From assembly GCA_944392285.1 (NCBI GenBank), contig CALXWF010000097.1, forward strand, positions 1 to 7,865: a stretch of 7,865 nucleotides of DNA. The letters are read 5' to 3'. Both the position numbers and the translations under genes were made by a program. The notes beneath the pieces are model-generated. The model was not told the DNA's origin, did not search any database, and was given only the letters and a program-made list of their open reading frames with translations. The DNA is from an uncultured Alphaproteobacteria bacterium. Its GTDB lineage: Bacteria > Pseudomonadota > Alphaproteobacteria > RF32 > CAG-239. This document shows positions 1-6,111 of the stretch, in pieces (position 1 is the first letter of the stretch; each line of letters begins with the position of its first letter).

Positions 1-2390
1 GATCTCCACACAAAATATAACCCAATCAACAGGAAGATGATGCCGAGCGTCAACGAAACGCTGCGCGGTGCGGCAACAGCCATCTCAACGGCGAGCAATC
101 CGAACAGAGTTGTAAATTTAATAATCGGATTAAGCGCGACCGAAGAGGTATCTTTGAAGGGGTCACCGACCGTGTCACCGACAACGGTGGCTGCATGCAG
201 ATCCGTCCCTTTTTCACCAAGGTCAACTTCAACCACTTTTTTGGCATTATCCCAAGCACCGCCGGCATTAGCCATAAACAGTGCCTGATACAAACCAAAG
301 ACCGCGATTGAAATCAGGTAACTGGCAAAAAGGTTAGCATCAAAGCAAGCAAACGCGATTGTGAAAGAGAAGATAACAATAAAGATGTTTAACATACCTT
401 TCTGCGCATAAATTGTGCAGATTCTGACCACATCTTTAGAATCTTCAATCGAGGCTGCTTTTTTGCCGTCCAGTTTAATGTGTTTTTTAATAAAGGCAAC
501 CGCGCGGTATGCCCCGGTCGAAACCGCCTGCATTGAGGCGCCCGAGAACCAGAAAATAACCGCACCGCCCAAAATCAAACCAAACAAGACATAAGGATCA
601 AGCAGGTTTAATTTGAGGTTCAACAACAAAATGATTGAGAAAATCATAGTCGTGGCACCGATAACGGCCGTACCGATTAAGACCGGTTTTGCCGTAGCCT
701 TAAAGGTGTTACCGGCACTGTCATTTTCTTCAAGCAAGTGTTTGCCTTTTTCAAAATTAGGTGTGAAGCCGAAATCTTTTTCAATTTCTTTACTGATACC
801 TTTAATGTTTTCAATCTGAGAGAGTTCAAATACAGACTGAGCATTATCGGTAACCGGCCCGTAAGAGTCAACCGCAATGGTAACAGGCCCCATACCGAGC
901 ATACCAAAGGCAACCAAACCAAAGGCAAAGACTGAAGGATAAACCATATAGGCATCCAACCCGACTCTGGCGGTAAAGAAGGCAATAACCATCAAAGCAA
1001 CCATAACCAAGCCAATCCAGAAAGCGGCAAAGTTACCGCTGACGATACCTGAAATAATATTCAGAGAAGCACCGGCCTGACGGCTTGAGTTAACGATTTC
1101 ATTAACATGTTGTGACTTAGAAGATGTAAAGATTTTGGTAAACTCGGGGATCAAAGCCGCGGCCAAAGTACCACAGCTGATGATGGTTGCAAGTTTCCAC
1201 CACAAATCAACACCCATATCACCAATCATGACATAGCTGACGCCATAAGTCATAACGATAGAAACGATAGATGTAATCCAAATCAAACTGGTTAACGGTG
1301 TTTCGAAGTTAAAGGCATCTTTTTTACCAAAGATAGCTTTGGAAACAACGTTATTAAGCCAGTAAGAGAACATGGAGGTCAAAATCATCAAGACACGCAT
1401 GGTGAAAATCCATACGATTAAGCGTGCCTGCAAATCAACACCGTTCTTAATCAAAACCAGCTCGCCGTTCGGAGCATACATCATACCCGCACCAAGAACG
1501 ATAAAGCTGATTAAGGCCACGCCGGTTACACCGTAAGTTTCAAAACCATCGGCGGTCGGGCCGACAGAGTCACCGGCATTGTCACCGGTACAGTCAGCAA
1601 TAACACCGGGGTTACGGGCATCGTCTTCATCAATCTTAAAGATAATTTTCATCAAGTCGGCACCGATATCGGCGATTTTGGTAAAGATACCGCCGCAAAT
1701 ACGCAATGCTGCTGCGCCGAGCGATTCACCGATGGCAAAACCGACAAAGCAGGCACCGGCATTTTCTCTCGGGATAAAGAGCAAGATGATAATCATCATA
1801 ATCAGTTCAACACAAATCAGCATAACGCCGATAGACATTCCCGATTCCAAAGGCAAGCTCATAACCGGATAAGGATTACCGCGCAAAGAGCGGAAAGCCG
1901 TACGCGAGTTGGCAAAGTTATTAATCCGCATACCGAACCAGGCAACCGAATAAGAGCCCAAAATACCCAAAACCGACCACAACAAAATGTTCAAGACCAT
2001 CGGCATGGGGGTGGCGTTCAGATAGTAGAAATAATAAAAGATACAAATAGCAATAAAGCACTCTAACAAGATTAAGAGTTTGCCCTGCTGTTTCATATAA
2101 GTTTTGCAGGTTTCATAAATCAGGGTAGAAATACCGAGCATGGACTTATGAGCCGGCATATTTTTGATTTCGATATATTTATACGAACCGAAAACCAAAC
2201 CCAAAGCGCAGACGATTAAGCCGTAAAGCAAAATCTCACTGCCCAAAATTGAATAGCCGAAAATATTATACGCGACATCCAATGACGGAACTTTAAGGTC
2301 AATTTCCGATGCAGATGCACTTGCGGTAAAAGCAAGCATAACCAGCAACGCGGAAGCGACCGTTTTGCTGATTTTTTTGATATCTAACAT
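1..2390 (-). CDS. hppA: Membrane-bound ion-pumping pyrophosphatase HppA (3' end cut by window)
   Basis: Hydrolyses pyrophosphate to phosphate and uses the energy to pump H+ (possibly Na+) across the inner membrane. The frame is open for 796 codons from an ATG at 2390 and leaves the window without a stop; the last visible residues (LIGLYFVW) look like the final membrane helix, so little is missing. Seen: the substrate-site residues expected of the family, K238, D241, D245, E255, D266, D270, D274, D515, N561, D714, K717, D739, D743, K746 and D747, in motifs such as GDNAGDSVG and GDPFKDTSS. K564 (GNTFKA) occupies the position where lysine replaces the K+ requirement, and E284 (FETY) is the gate glutamate. 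The DX7KXE segment is one residue short and lacks its glutamate. The N-terminus looks like a signal peptide ending ASASA at about residue 28. The start has AAGGA at 2399-2403. Family certain; transported ion and subfamily inferred. Confidence 0.96.
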   Translation of the reverse strand, partial: MLDIKKISKTVASALLVMLAFTASASASEIDLKVPSLDVAYNIFGYSILGSEILLYGLIVCALGLVFGSYKYIEIKNMPAHKSMLGISTLIYETCKTYMKQQGKLLILLECFIAICIFYYFYYLNATPMPMVLNILLWSVLGILGSYSVAWFGMRINNFANSRTAFRSLRGNPYPVMSLPLESGMSIGVMLICVELIMMIIILLFIPRENAGACFVGFAIGESLGAAALRICGGIFTKIADIGADLMKIIFKIDEDDARNPGVIADCTGDNAGDSVGPTADGFETYGVTGVALISFIVLGAGMMYAPNGELVLIKNGVDLQARLIVWIFTMRVLMILTSMFSYWLNNVVSKAIFGKKDAFNFETPLTSLIWITSIVSIVMTYGVSYVMIGDMGVDLWWKLATIISCGTLAAALIPEFTKIFTSSKSQHVNEIVNSSRQAGASLNIISGIVSGNFAAFWIGLVMVALMVIAFFTARVGLDAYMVYPSVFAFGLVAFGMLGMGPVTIAVDSYGPVTDNAQSVFELSQIENIKGISKEIEKDFGFTPNFEKGKHLLEENDSAGNTFKATAKPVLIGTAVIGATTMIFSIILLLNLKLNLLDPYVLFGLILGGAVIFWFSGASMQAVSTGAYRAVAFIKKHIKLDGKKAASIEDSKDVVRICTIYAQKGMLNIFIVIFSFTIAFACFDANLFASYLISIAVFGLYQALFMANAGGAWDNAKKVVEVDLGEKGTDLHAATVVGDTVGDPFKDTSSVALNPIIKFTTLFGLLAVEMAVAAPRSVSLTLGIIFLLIGLYFVWR

Positions 2391-2429
2391 GCGATTATTC
2401 CTTATAGATTAAACCAGTATAACAAATTT

Positions 2430-2458
2430 AGCATAAAACCCGAAAACAACATTTTCAA
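2430..2458 (-). promoter_or_regulatory. Probable sigma-70-type promoter of hppA
   Basis: On the minus strand TTGAAA (2453-2458) is followed after exactly 17 bp by TATGCT (2430-2435), a good match to -35 and -10 boxes. Transcription would start near 2423 and leave a leader of about 30 nt before the hppA start at 2390. A second -10-like hexamer, TATACT (2416-2421), lies just downstream but has no comparable -35 box. Inferred from consensus only. Confidence 0.5.
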
Positions 2459-2496
2459 GTCTGATGCCCTAAGTTATGCCCCGCATATTAGAAAAT

Positions 2497-2521
2497 GATT
2501 CTAAATAATTGTTTAAGAATC
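2497..2521. promoter_or_regulatory. Inverted repeat, possible operator between hppA and hydE
   Basis: GATTCT (2497-2502) and AGAATC (2516-2521) form perfect 6-bp arms separated by 13 bp of AT-rich sequence, about centred in the spacer between the two divergent genes and upstream of the predicted hppA promoter. It could bind a dimeric regulator. The left half (AATGATTCTAAATAATT) vaguely recalls a Fur-type box, but I cannot assign a regulator. No convincing -35/-10 pair for hydE was found in the spacer, so a regulated or unusual hydE promoter is possible. A 6-bp arm can arise by chance in AT-rich DNA. Confidence 0.25.
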
Positions 2522-2592
2522 GGCAAAAATTTGTGGTAAGAAGATAAAAAGAAGACTATCATAGTGACAGAAAAAACAAGGAAAACCAAGAG

Positions 2593-3621
2593 ATGCAAAA
2601 GATTTTAGAAAAAGCGCTGCATACGGCTTCTTTAAGCCATGAAGAAATTATAACGCTGCTCGGCAGCCAAGATGCCGCCCCCTTATTTAAGGCGGCCGAT
2701 TCGGTTCGCCGCCAAACACTCGGCGATGAAATTTATTTGCGAGCGCTGATTGAGTTTTCCAACTTTTGTCGCAACAACTGTTGTTATTGTGGGATTCGCC
2801 GCGACAATAAAAAACTTAACCGCTATCGCCTAACGCCCGAGCAAATTATCGCCCTTGGCAACCAAGCCGCACAACAAGGCTTCAAAACCGTGGTTTTGCA
2901 ATCAGGGGAAGATGTATGGTTTGATGTTAAAATTTTAACCGATATCATTACAGAGCTGAAAAAATTTGATTTAGCCGTCACCTTAAGCATTGGTGAAAAA
3001 AGCCGAGAAGAATATCTGGCCTATCGTCAAGCCGGTGCCGACCGCTATCTGCTGCGCATTGAAACCACCGACCAAGAGCTGTATCACCGCCTTGACCCCG
3101 GCATGAGCTGGCACAACCGCCGCCGCTGTCTGCAAGACTTAAAAGAGCTTGGCTATGAGGTTGGCTCAGGCGTCATGGTCGGTCTGCCGGAACAAAGCCT
3201 GTCTTCTCTGGCTGATGATATTCTCTTTTTTAAGGAGCTAGACGTGGATATGTGCGGCATCGGTCCGTTTATTCCGCACCCCGACACCCCTTTGGCCGCT
3301 TGTGAGGGCCGCGCCTTTGAGCTGGCCTTAAAAGTTATGGCAATCACCAGACTTTTGCTGCCCGACATTAACATTCCCGCCACCACCGCCATGGAAACCC
3401 TACGCCCGCAAGGCCGCCTCATCGCCCTGCAAAGCGGTGCAAATGTCATTATGCCCAATATCACAAATTTTGAGTGCCGCAAGCTCTATGAGCTTTATCC
3501 TAACAAAGCCAAAACACAAGACAACGGCCCTGACAGTTTGACCACGGTTTTGGCCGAGATTAAAAGCATTGGCCGCATATTGGGCAAGGGGTACGGCGGG
3601 CATCGGCGCAAAAAATATTGA
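2593..3621 (+). CDS. hydE: [FeFe]-hydrogenase maturase HydE, radical SAM protein
   Basis: A radical SAM enzyme that works with HydG and HydF in the cytoplasm to build the 2Fe subcluster of the [FeFe]-hydrogenase H-cluster. The 342-aa length is normal for HydE. Seen: the CX3CX2C cluster motif at C59, C63 and C66, followed by GIRRDNKKLNRYRLTPEQI, a very HydE-like run; a GE motif in VLQSGED that would contact SAM; and the HydE/BioB-like C-terminal stretch NITNFECRKLYELYPNK. The C-terminal cysteine trio that binds a second, dispensable cluster in some HydE proteins is absent. The ATG is preceded by AAGGA (2578-2582). PylB and BioB are relatives, but the sequence around the cluster fits HydE best. 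Neither hydF, hydG nor a hydrogenase gene lies in the window. ackA follows 61 bp downstream on the same strand. Confidence 0.93.
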   Translation: MQKILEKALHTASLSHEEIITLLGSQDAAPLFKAADSVRRQTLGDEIYLRALIEFSNFCRNNCCYCGIRRDNKKLNRYRLTPEQIIALGNQAAQQGFKTVVLQSGEDVWFDVKILTDIITELKKFDLAVTLSIGEKSREEYLAYRQAGADRYLLRIETTDQELYHRLDPGMSWHNRRRCLQDLKELGYEVGSGVMVGLPEQSLSSLADDILFFKELDVDMCGIGPFIPHPDTPLAACEGRAFELALKVMAITRLLLPDINIPATTAMETLRPQGRLIALQSGANVIMPNITNFECRKLYELYPNKAKTQDNGPDSLTTVLAEIKSIGRILGKGYGGHRRKKY

Positions 3622-3645
3622 TTTTTCTAAAAATTTAGCTATACT
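3618..3645 (+). promoter_or_regulatory. Probable promoter of ackA overlapping the hydE stop codon
   Basis: TTGATT (3618-3623), which contains the hydE TGA stop, is followed after 16 bp by TATACT (3640-3645). Transcription would start near 3652, giving a leader of about 30 nt before the ackA ATG at 3683. No terminator was seen between hydE and ackA, so read-through from hydE is also possible. Consensus match only. Confidence 0.5.
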
Positions 3646-3682
3646 CGCCCAAGTTTCGCCATAACAAAAGAGTAGGTTTGTC

Positions 3683-4900
3683 ATGACAAAAATTTTAGTA
3701 ATCAACTCCGGATCAACATCTGTTAAATTTCAGCTTTTTGAAGCCTCAGCCAACACTTATGAGGTTATCGCCAAAGGCTTGGCCGAACGCATCGGCCTTG
3801 AAGATTCTTTATTAACAATTTCCATTCGGGGCAAAGACAAACAAGTCTTCAAGCAAGCACTCTCAAACCATGAAGCCGCTCTTAAAATCATTATACAGGC
3901 TCTGTTAGACGGCGCCGTCAAATCTCTTGACGAAATCACGGCTGTCGGACATCGCTTGGGTCTTGGCGGAGAATATTTTGATAAATCCGTGATTATTGAT
4001 AAAGACGTGATGAGCAAAATCTATGACACGGTAGACTTTTTGCCCCTGCACGGCAAAGCCTTTGTCTTGGGCATTGAGGCCGTCAGCGCGCTTTTGCCGC
4101 AAATTACGCAAGTAGCCACCTTTGATTCGGCTTTTCATCAAACCATGCCCAAAGAGGCCTATTTATATGCCATTCCCTCTGAGCAATATGAAAAACATCA
4201 TATTCGCCGCTATGGCTATCACGGCACATCACACAAATATGTTGCCCAAGAGGCGGCAAAACTTTTGGGGCATAGCGGCAAATTTATCAGCTGCCACTTG
4301 GGCGGCGGTGCCTCTATCACAGCCATTGATAACGGCAAAAGTGTTGACACTTCCATGGGCTTTACCCCGACTTCGGGAATTTTGATGGGAACCCGCAGCG
4401 GCGATATTGACCCCTACATTCCGTTACACATCATGAAAACCCAAAACAAAACCGCCGACGAAGTTAATGCCATGTTAAACAAAGAAAGCGGTTTATATGG
4501 GCTTTCCGGCGGCTATAGTGATTTGCGCGATATTGAAGCCCGCTATCTTGCCGGCGACGAAAAAGCCATAACCGCCGTTGATGTTTTGGTCCACGGGATT
4601 TTAAAATACATCGGTGCTTTTATTGCCGTTTTGGGTGGGATAGATGCCCTGATATTCACGGCCGGCGCCGGAGAAAACTCCTCTTTCCTGCGCAAAAAGA
4701 TTTGTGATCGCTTGGCTTATCTTGGCTTAAACTTAAATGATGAAGCCAACCGCCGCCGCGGGGAAGCCGCCATTATCTCAACGGCTGATTCTAAACTTGC
4801 CGTTTTGGTTATTCCGACTAATGAAGAACTGATGATTGCCCGCGATACCTATAATTTGACCGCAGGTTCTGCTGAAGAAGAACTGACCCTGACAGCATAA
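3683..4900 (+). CDS. ackA: Acetate kinase (possibly broadened acyl specificity)
   Basis: Transfers phosphate from acetyl phosphate to ADP, giving acetate and ATP, the energy-yielding last step of acetate fermentation; reversible and cytoplasmic. At 405 aa it has the usual length. Seen, with near one-to-one numbering to the Methanosarcina thermophila enzyme: N8 (VINSGS), R91 (GHR), H123 (PLH), D148 (FDSAFHQT), H180 (YHGTSH), H205 (CHLGGG), R238 (GTRSGDIDP), the FTAGAGENS nucleotide loop and the terminal NEE. Departures: the acetate-pocket valine of VGHRVVHGG is glycine (G93, in GHRLGLGGE), the pocket phenylalanine is Y179, the usual asparagine of HLGNG is G208, and PLHNP is PLHGK. Propionate or another short acyl substrate is therefore possible. 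The Shine-Dalgarno is weak (TAGG at 3673-3676). No phosphotransacetylase gene is adjacent. The stop lies 11 bp from the convergent phage genes. Confidence 0.95.
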   Translation: MTKILVINSGSTSVKFQLFEASANTYEVIAKGLAERIGLEDSLLTISIRGKDKQVFKQALSNHEAALKIIIQALLDGAVKSLDEITAVGHRLGLGGEYFDKSVIIDKDVMSKIYDTVDFLPLHGKAFVLGIEAVSALLPQITQVATFDSAFHQTMPKEAYLYAIPSEQYEKHHIRRYGYHGTSHKYVAQEAAKLLGHSGKFISCHLGGGASITAIDNGKSVDTSMGFTPTSGILMGTRSGDIDPYIPLHIMKTQNKTADEVNAMLNKESGLYGLSGGYSDLRDIEARYLAGDEKAITAVDVLVHGILKYIGAFIAVLGGIDALIFTAGAGENSSFLRKKICDRLAYLGLNLNDEANRRRGEAAIISTADSKLAVLVIPTNEELMIARDTYNLTAGSAEEELTLTA

Positions 4901-4911
4901 AAAAGGCCTCA

Positions 4912-5142
4912 CTACTGTCGGCATAATTCCAGCTCGCGCCGGAGTTTATCCAGTCTGGAGGCCCACTCGGTCATCACCGCTTTGTCAGAAGGGTCAAGTT
5001 TTCGAAAAACATCACCGACAGGCTTGCCGCCGACCGGCCAAACCGGACAATTTTCATAAGATATTGTTGTCGAACAACTGTTGCACAGCATCAGCAGACA
5101 AAGCAGCCGCGCTCCAAATTTCAGCTTTTTGATAAACGACAT
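4912..5142 (-). CDS. Phage o-spanin, Rz1-like outer-membrane lipoprotein
   Basis: Small lipoprotein (76 aa) that would sit on the inner face of the outer membrane, bind the i-spanin across the periplasm and help fuse the two membranes at the end of phage lysis. Seen: two basic N-terminal segments, a hydrophobic stretch (residues 11-20), then a loose lipobox ending at C23 (LCNSC), and a short mature part of about 54 residues with a proline/glycine segment (CPVWPVGGKPVG, 32-43) and a charged helical end. The same frame is open upstream to 5265, but the ATG at 5142 has an excellent Shine-Dalgarno and puts the signal peptide at the N-terminus. Its first 89 bp lie inside the i-spanin gene in another frame, the arrangement known from Rz/Rz1. 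The call rests on architecture and location, since spanins share little sequence. Confidence 0.75.
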   Translation of the reverse strand: MSFIKKLKFGARLLCLLMLCNSCSTTISYENCPVWPVGGKPVGDVFRKLDPSDKAVMTEWASRLDKLRRELELCRQ

Positions 5143-5305
5143 TTTTTCTGACCTCCTCTTTTTGTCTGATTTCCTGAACCTCAAAGGCCAAATGTTTTGC
5201 CTGACATTCGGCATTAACCCGCTCTTCAATCTGGCGATTGTTATACCAAACAATACCGGCCGCAATCAGCAAACCGATAAACAAACGTCCGAATTTATAT
5301 ATCAT
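5054..5305 (-). CDS. Phage i-spanin, Rz-like inner-membrane protein
   Basis: An 83-aa protein with one N-terminal membrane helix (about residues 4-20, FGRLFIGLLIAAGIVWY) followed by a charged, heptad-compatible helix (about 22-62) that would project into the periplasm, the layout of Rz-type inner-membrane spanins. It is short compared with lambda Rz (about 150 aa). It would pair with the lipoprotein encoded in the overlapping frame to disrupt the outer membrane after the endolysin has cut the wall. The ATG at 5305 has AAGGAGG just upstream and overlaps the last 11 bases of the holin gene, so the two are probably translationally coupled. No sequence motif proves the function; position, topology and the nested o-spanin carry the call. 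Confidence 0.72.
   Translation of the reverse strand: MIYKFGRLFIGLLIAAGIVWYNNRQIEERVNAECQAKHLAFEVQEIRQKEEVRKNVVYQKAEIWSAAALSADAVQQLFDNNIL
5151..5157 (-). promoter_or_regulatory. Ribosome binding site fixing the o-spanin start
   Basis: The minus strand reads AGGAGGT here, eight bases before the ATG at 5142. It is a near-perfect Shine-Dalgarno lying inside the i-spanin coding sequence, and it is the main reason for choosing this start over the in-frame ATG at 5265. Confidence 0.8.
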
Positions 5306-5621
5306 TTCCGCCTCCTTGTTTTTTTGCCAAACGTCTTAAGAACAAAAATGACAATTTTCTGATAAAAGGACCGACCAATGGGGTGATATATCTGGCACAA
5401 TAAGCCACCGCACTGACAATCCCGCTGCGCAAGTTTGAGCTAAAATTAAAATCTTCAATCAGCTGATTGGCAATAATCCCCAAAGTAACCGCGGCGGCGA
5501 TTCCTCTAAAACATTCGATTTTAGAGCGATAAGGTTCAATCAAAGCCGACAGCGAGCCGAAGCACAGGCTTATCAGCGCCACATCTGACACGGCCCGCAC
5601 AAAATCCGAAAATCGCTGCAT
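5295..5621 (-). CDS. Probable phage holin (three membrane segments)
   Basis: A 108-aa protein with three likely membrane helices (about residues 11-28, 38-55 and 64-85) and a basic, polar C-terminus (RKLSFLFLRRLAKKQ). Size and topology match class I-type phage holins, which form holes in the inner membrane at a set time and release a cytoplasmic endolysin. The stretch after residue 38 loosely recalls the LydA-type holin family, but I am not certain of that family. It lies between endolysin and spanin genes. The ATG at 5621 has AAAGGAG just upstream, overlapping the end of the endolysin gene. An antiholin or a plain membrane protein are the alternatives. Confidence 0.7.
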   Translation of the reverse strand: MQRFSDFVRAVSDVALISLCFGSLSALIEPYRSKIECFRGIAAAVTLGIIANQLIEDFNFSSNLRSGIVSAVAYCARYITPLVGPFIRKLSFLFLRRLAKKQGGGNDI

Positions 5622-5633
5622 CTGTTTTCTCCT

Positions 5634-6068
5634 TTAATCTATATCATTAAAAAACAAATGCGTGCCGATTTTGGCGCAAGGTTTCTTACCTTTAGCCCAG
5701 GCGGCCGTGCATAATTTTGGATTATAATAATGCGTGGCGCCGTTTGTCGGGTCTGAAAGCTTGCCGTTAACCGCCGCCTGTGCAATTTCCAAACACTCGG
5801 CAAAAACCGCATCTTTGGCGGAAACGGTTGTAATTTTTTCGCGGTTTGGGTCACTTTTCAGCCAACAGGAAAACTGATAAGGCTTCAAACAAGTTGCCGC
5901 CACACTGGGGATTTTAAGCCCGCTGATTGTCACATAACCGGCCTGCACCTTTTTATTGACCCGATTCATAACCACCGCCGCCACGCCAATCCGGCCAAGA
6001 CGGCTTTCTCCTCTGGCTTCGCCATAGATTGTGCGTGCCAAAACATCAATATCATCTTTTTGATTCAT
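5634..6068 (-). CDS. Phage endolysin, SleB-type cell-wall hydrolase
   Basis: A 144-aa peptidoglycan hydrolase of the SleB/Hydrolase_2 family, which cleaves the glycan chain. Seen: the family signature ARTIYGEARGES (residues 11-22) with the presumed catalytic glutamate E17, then VAAVVMNRV (29-37), the YQFSCW motif (64-69), ATHYYNP (111-117) and W124, ending near HLFFND. There is no signal peptide or membrane anchor, so the enzyme would stay in the cytoplasm until the holin opens the membrane; host SleB/CwlJ relatives are often exported instead. The start at 6068 has an AGGA Shine-Dalgarno directly after the U-tract of an upstream terminator. It heads a four-gene lysis cassette with holin and both spanins. 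Confidence 0.9.
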   Translation of the reverse strand: MNQKDDIDVLARTIYGEARGESRLGRIGVAAVVMNRVNKKVQAGYVTISGLKIPSVAATCLKPYQFSCWLKSDPNREKITTVSAKDAVFAECLEIAQAAVNGKLSDPTNGATHYYNPKLCTAAWAKGKKPCAKIGTHLFFNDID

Positions 6069-6080
6069 TGGTTTATTCCT

Positions 6081-6108
6081 AAAAAAAAGGCGGTTAAAAA
6101 ACCGCCTT
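6081..6108 (-). terminator. Intrinsic terminator between membrane-protein gene and endolysin
   Basis: Perfect 9-bp arms AAGGCGGTT (6087-6095) and AACCGCCTT (6100-6108) enclose a 4-base loop. On the minus strand the hairpin is followed by eight T residues (6088-6081), so it terminates minus-strand transcription. The plus strand has no T-run after the stem. It starts four bases after the stop codon of the upstream membrane-protein gene, and the endolysin Shine-Dalgarno comes immediately after the T-run, leaving no room for a separate promoter between terminator and endolysin. Confidence 0.85.
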
Positions 6109-6111
6109 CAC

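Noticed and set aside
37..1872. Short plus-strand open frames opposite the pyrophosphatase gene
   Set aside because: They have no protein-like domains or good ribosome sites and lie antisense to a strongly conserved gene.
2509..2562. Sigma-70 promoter for hydE (TTGTTT or TTGTGG with downstream hexamers)
   Set aside because: Spacing of 20 bp or poor -10 hexamers; not convincing enough to annotate.
3153..3705. Minus-strand open frames opposite hydE and the ackA start
   Set aside because: They are composition-driven shadows of hydE; no family features or plausible ribosome sites.
4905..4963. GGCCTC / GAGGCC inverted arms after ackA as a terminator
   Set aside because: The loop would be 47 bases long and the second arm lies within the o-spanin gene; no T-run follows.
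5143..5265. Longer form of the o-spanin starting at 5265
   Set aside because: It would bury the lipoprotein signal 41 residues inside the protein, while the ATG at 5142 has a near-perfect ribosome site.
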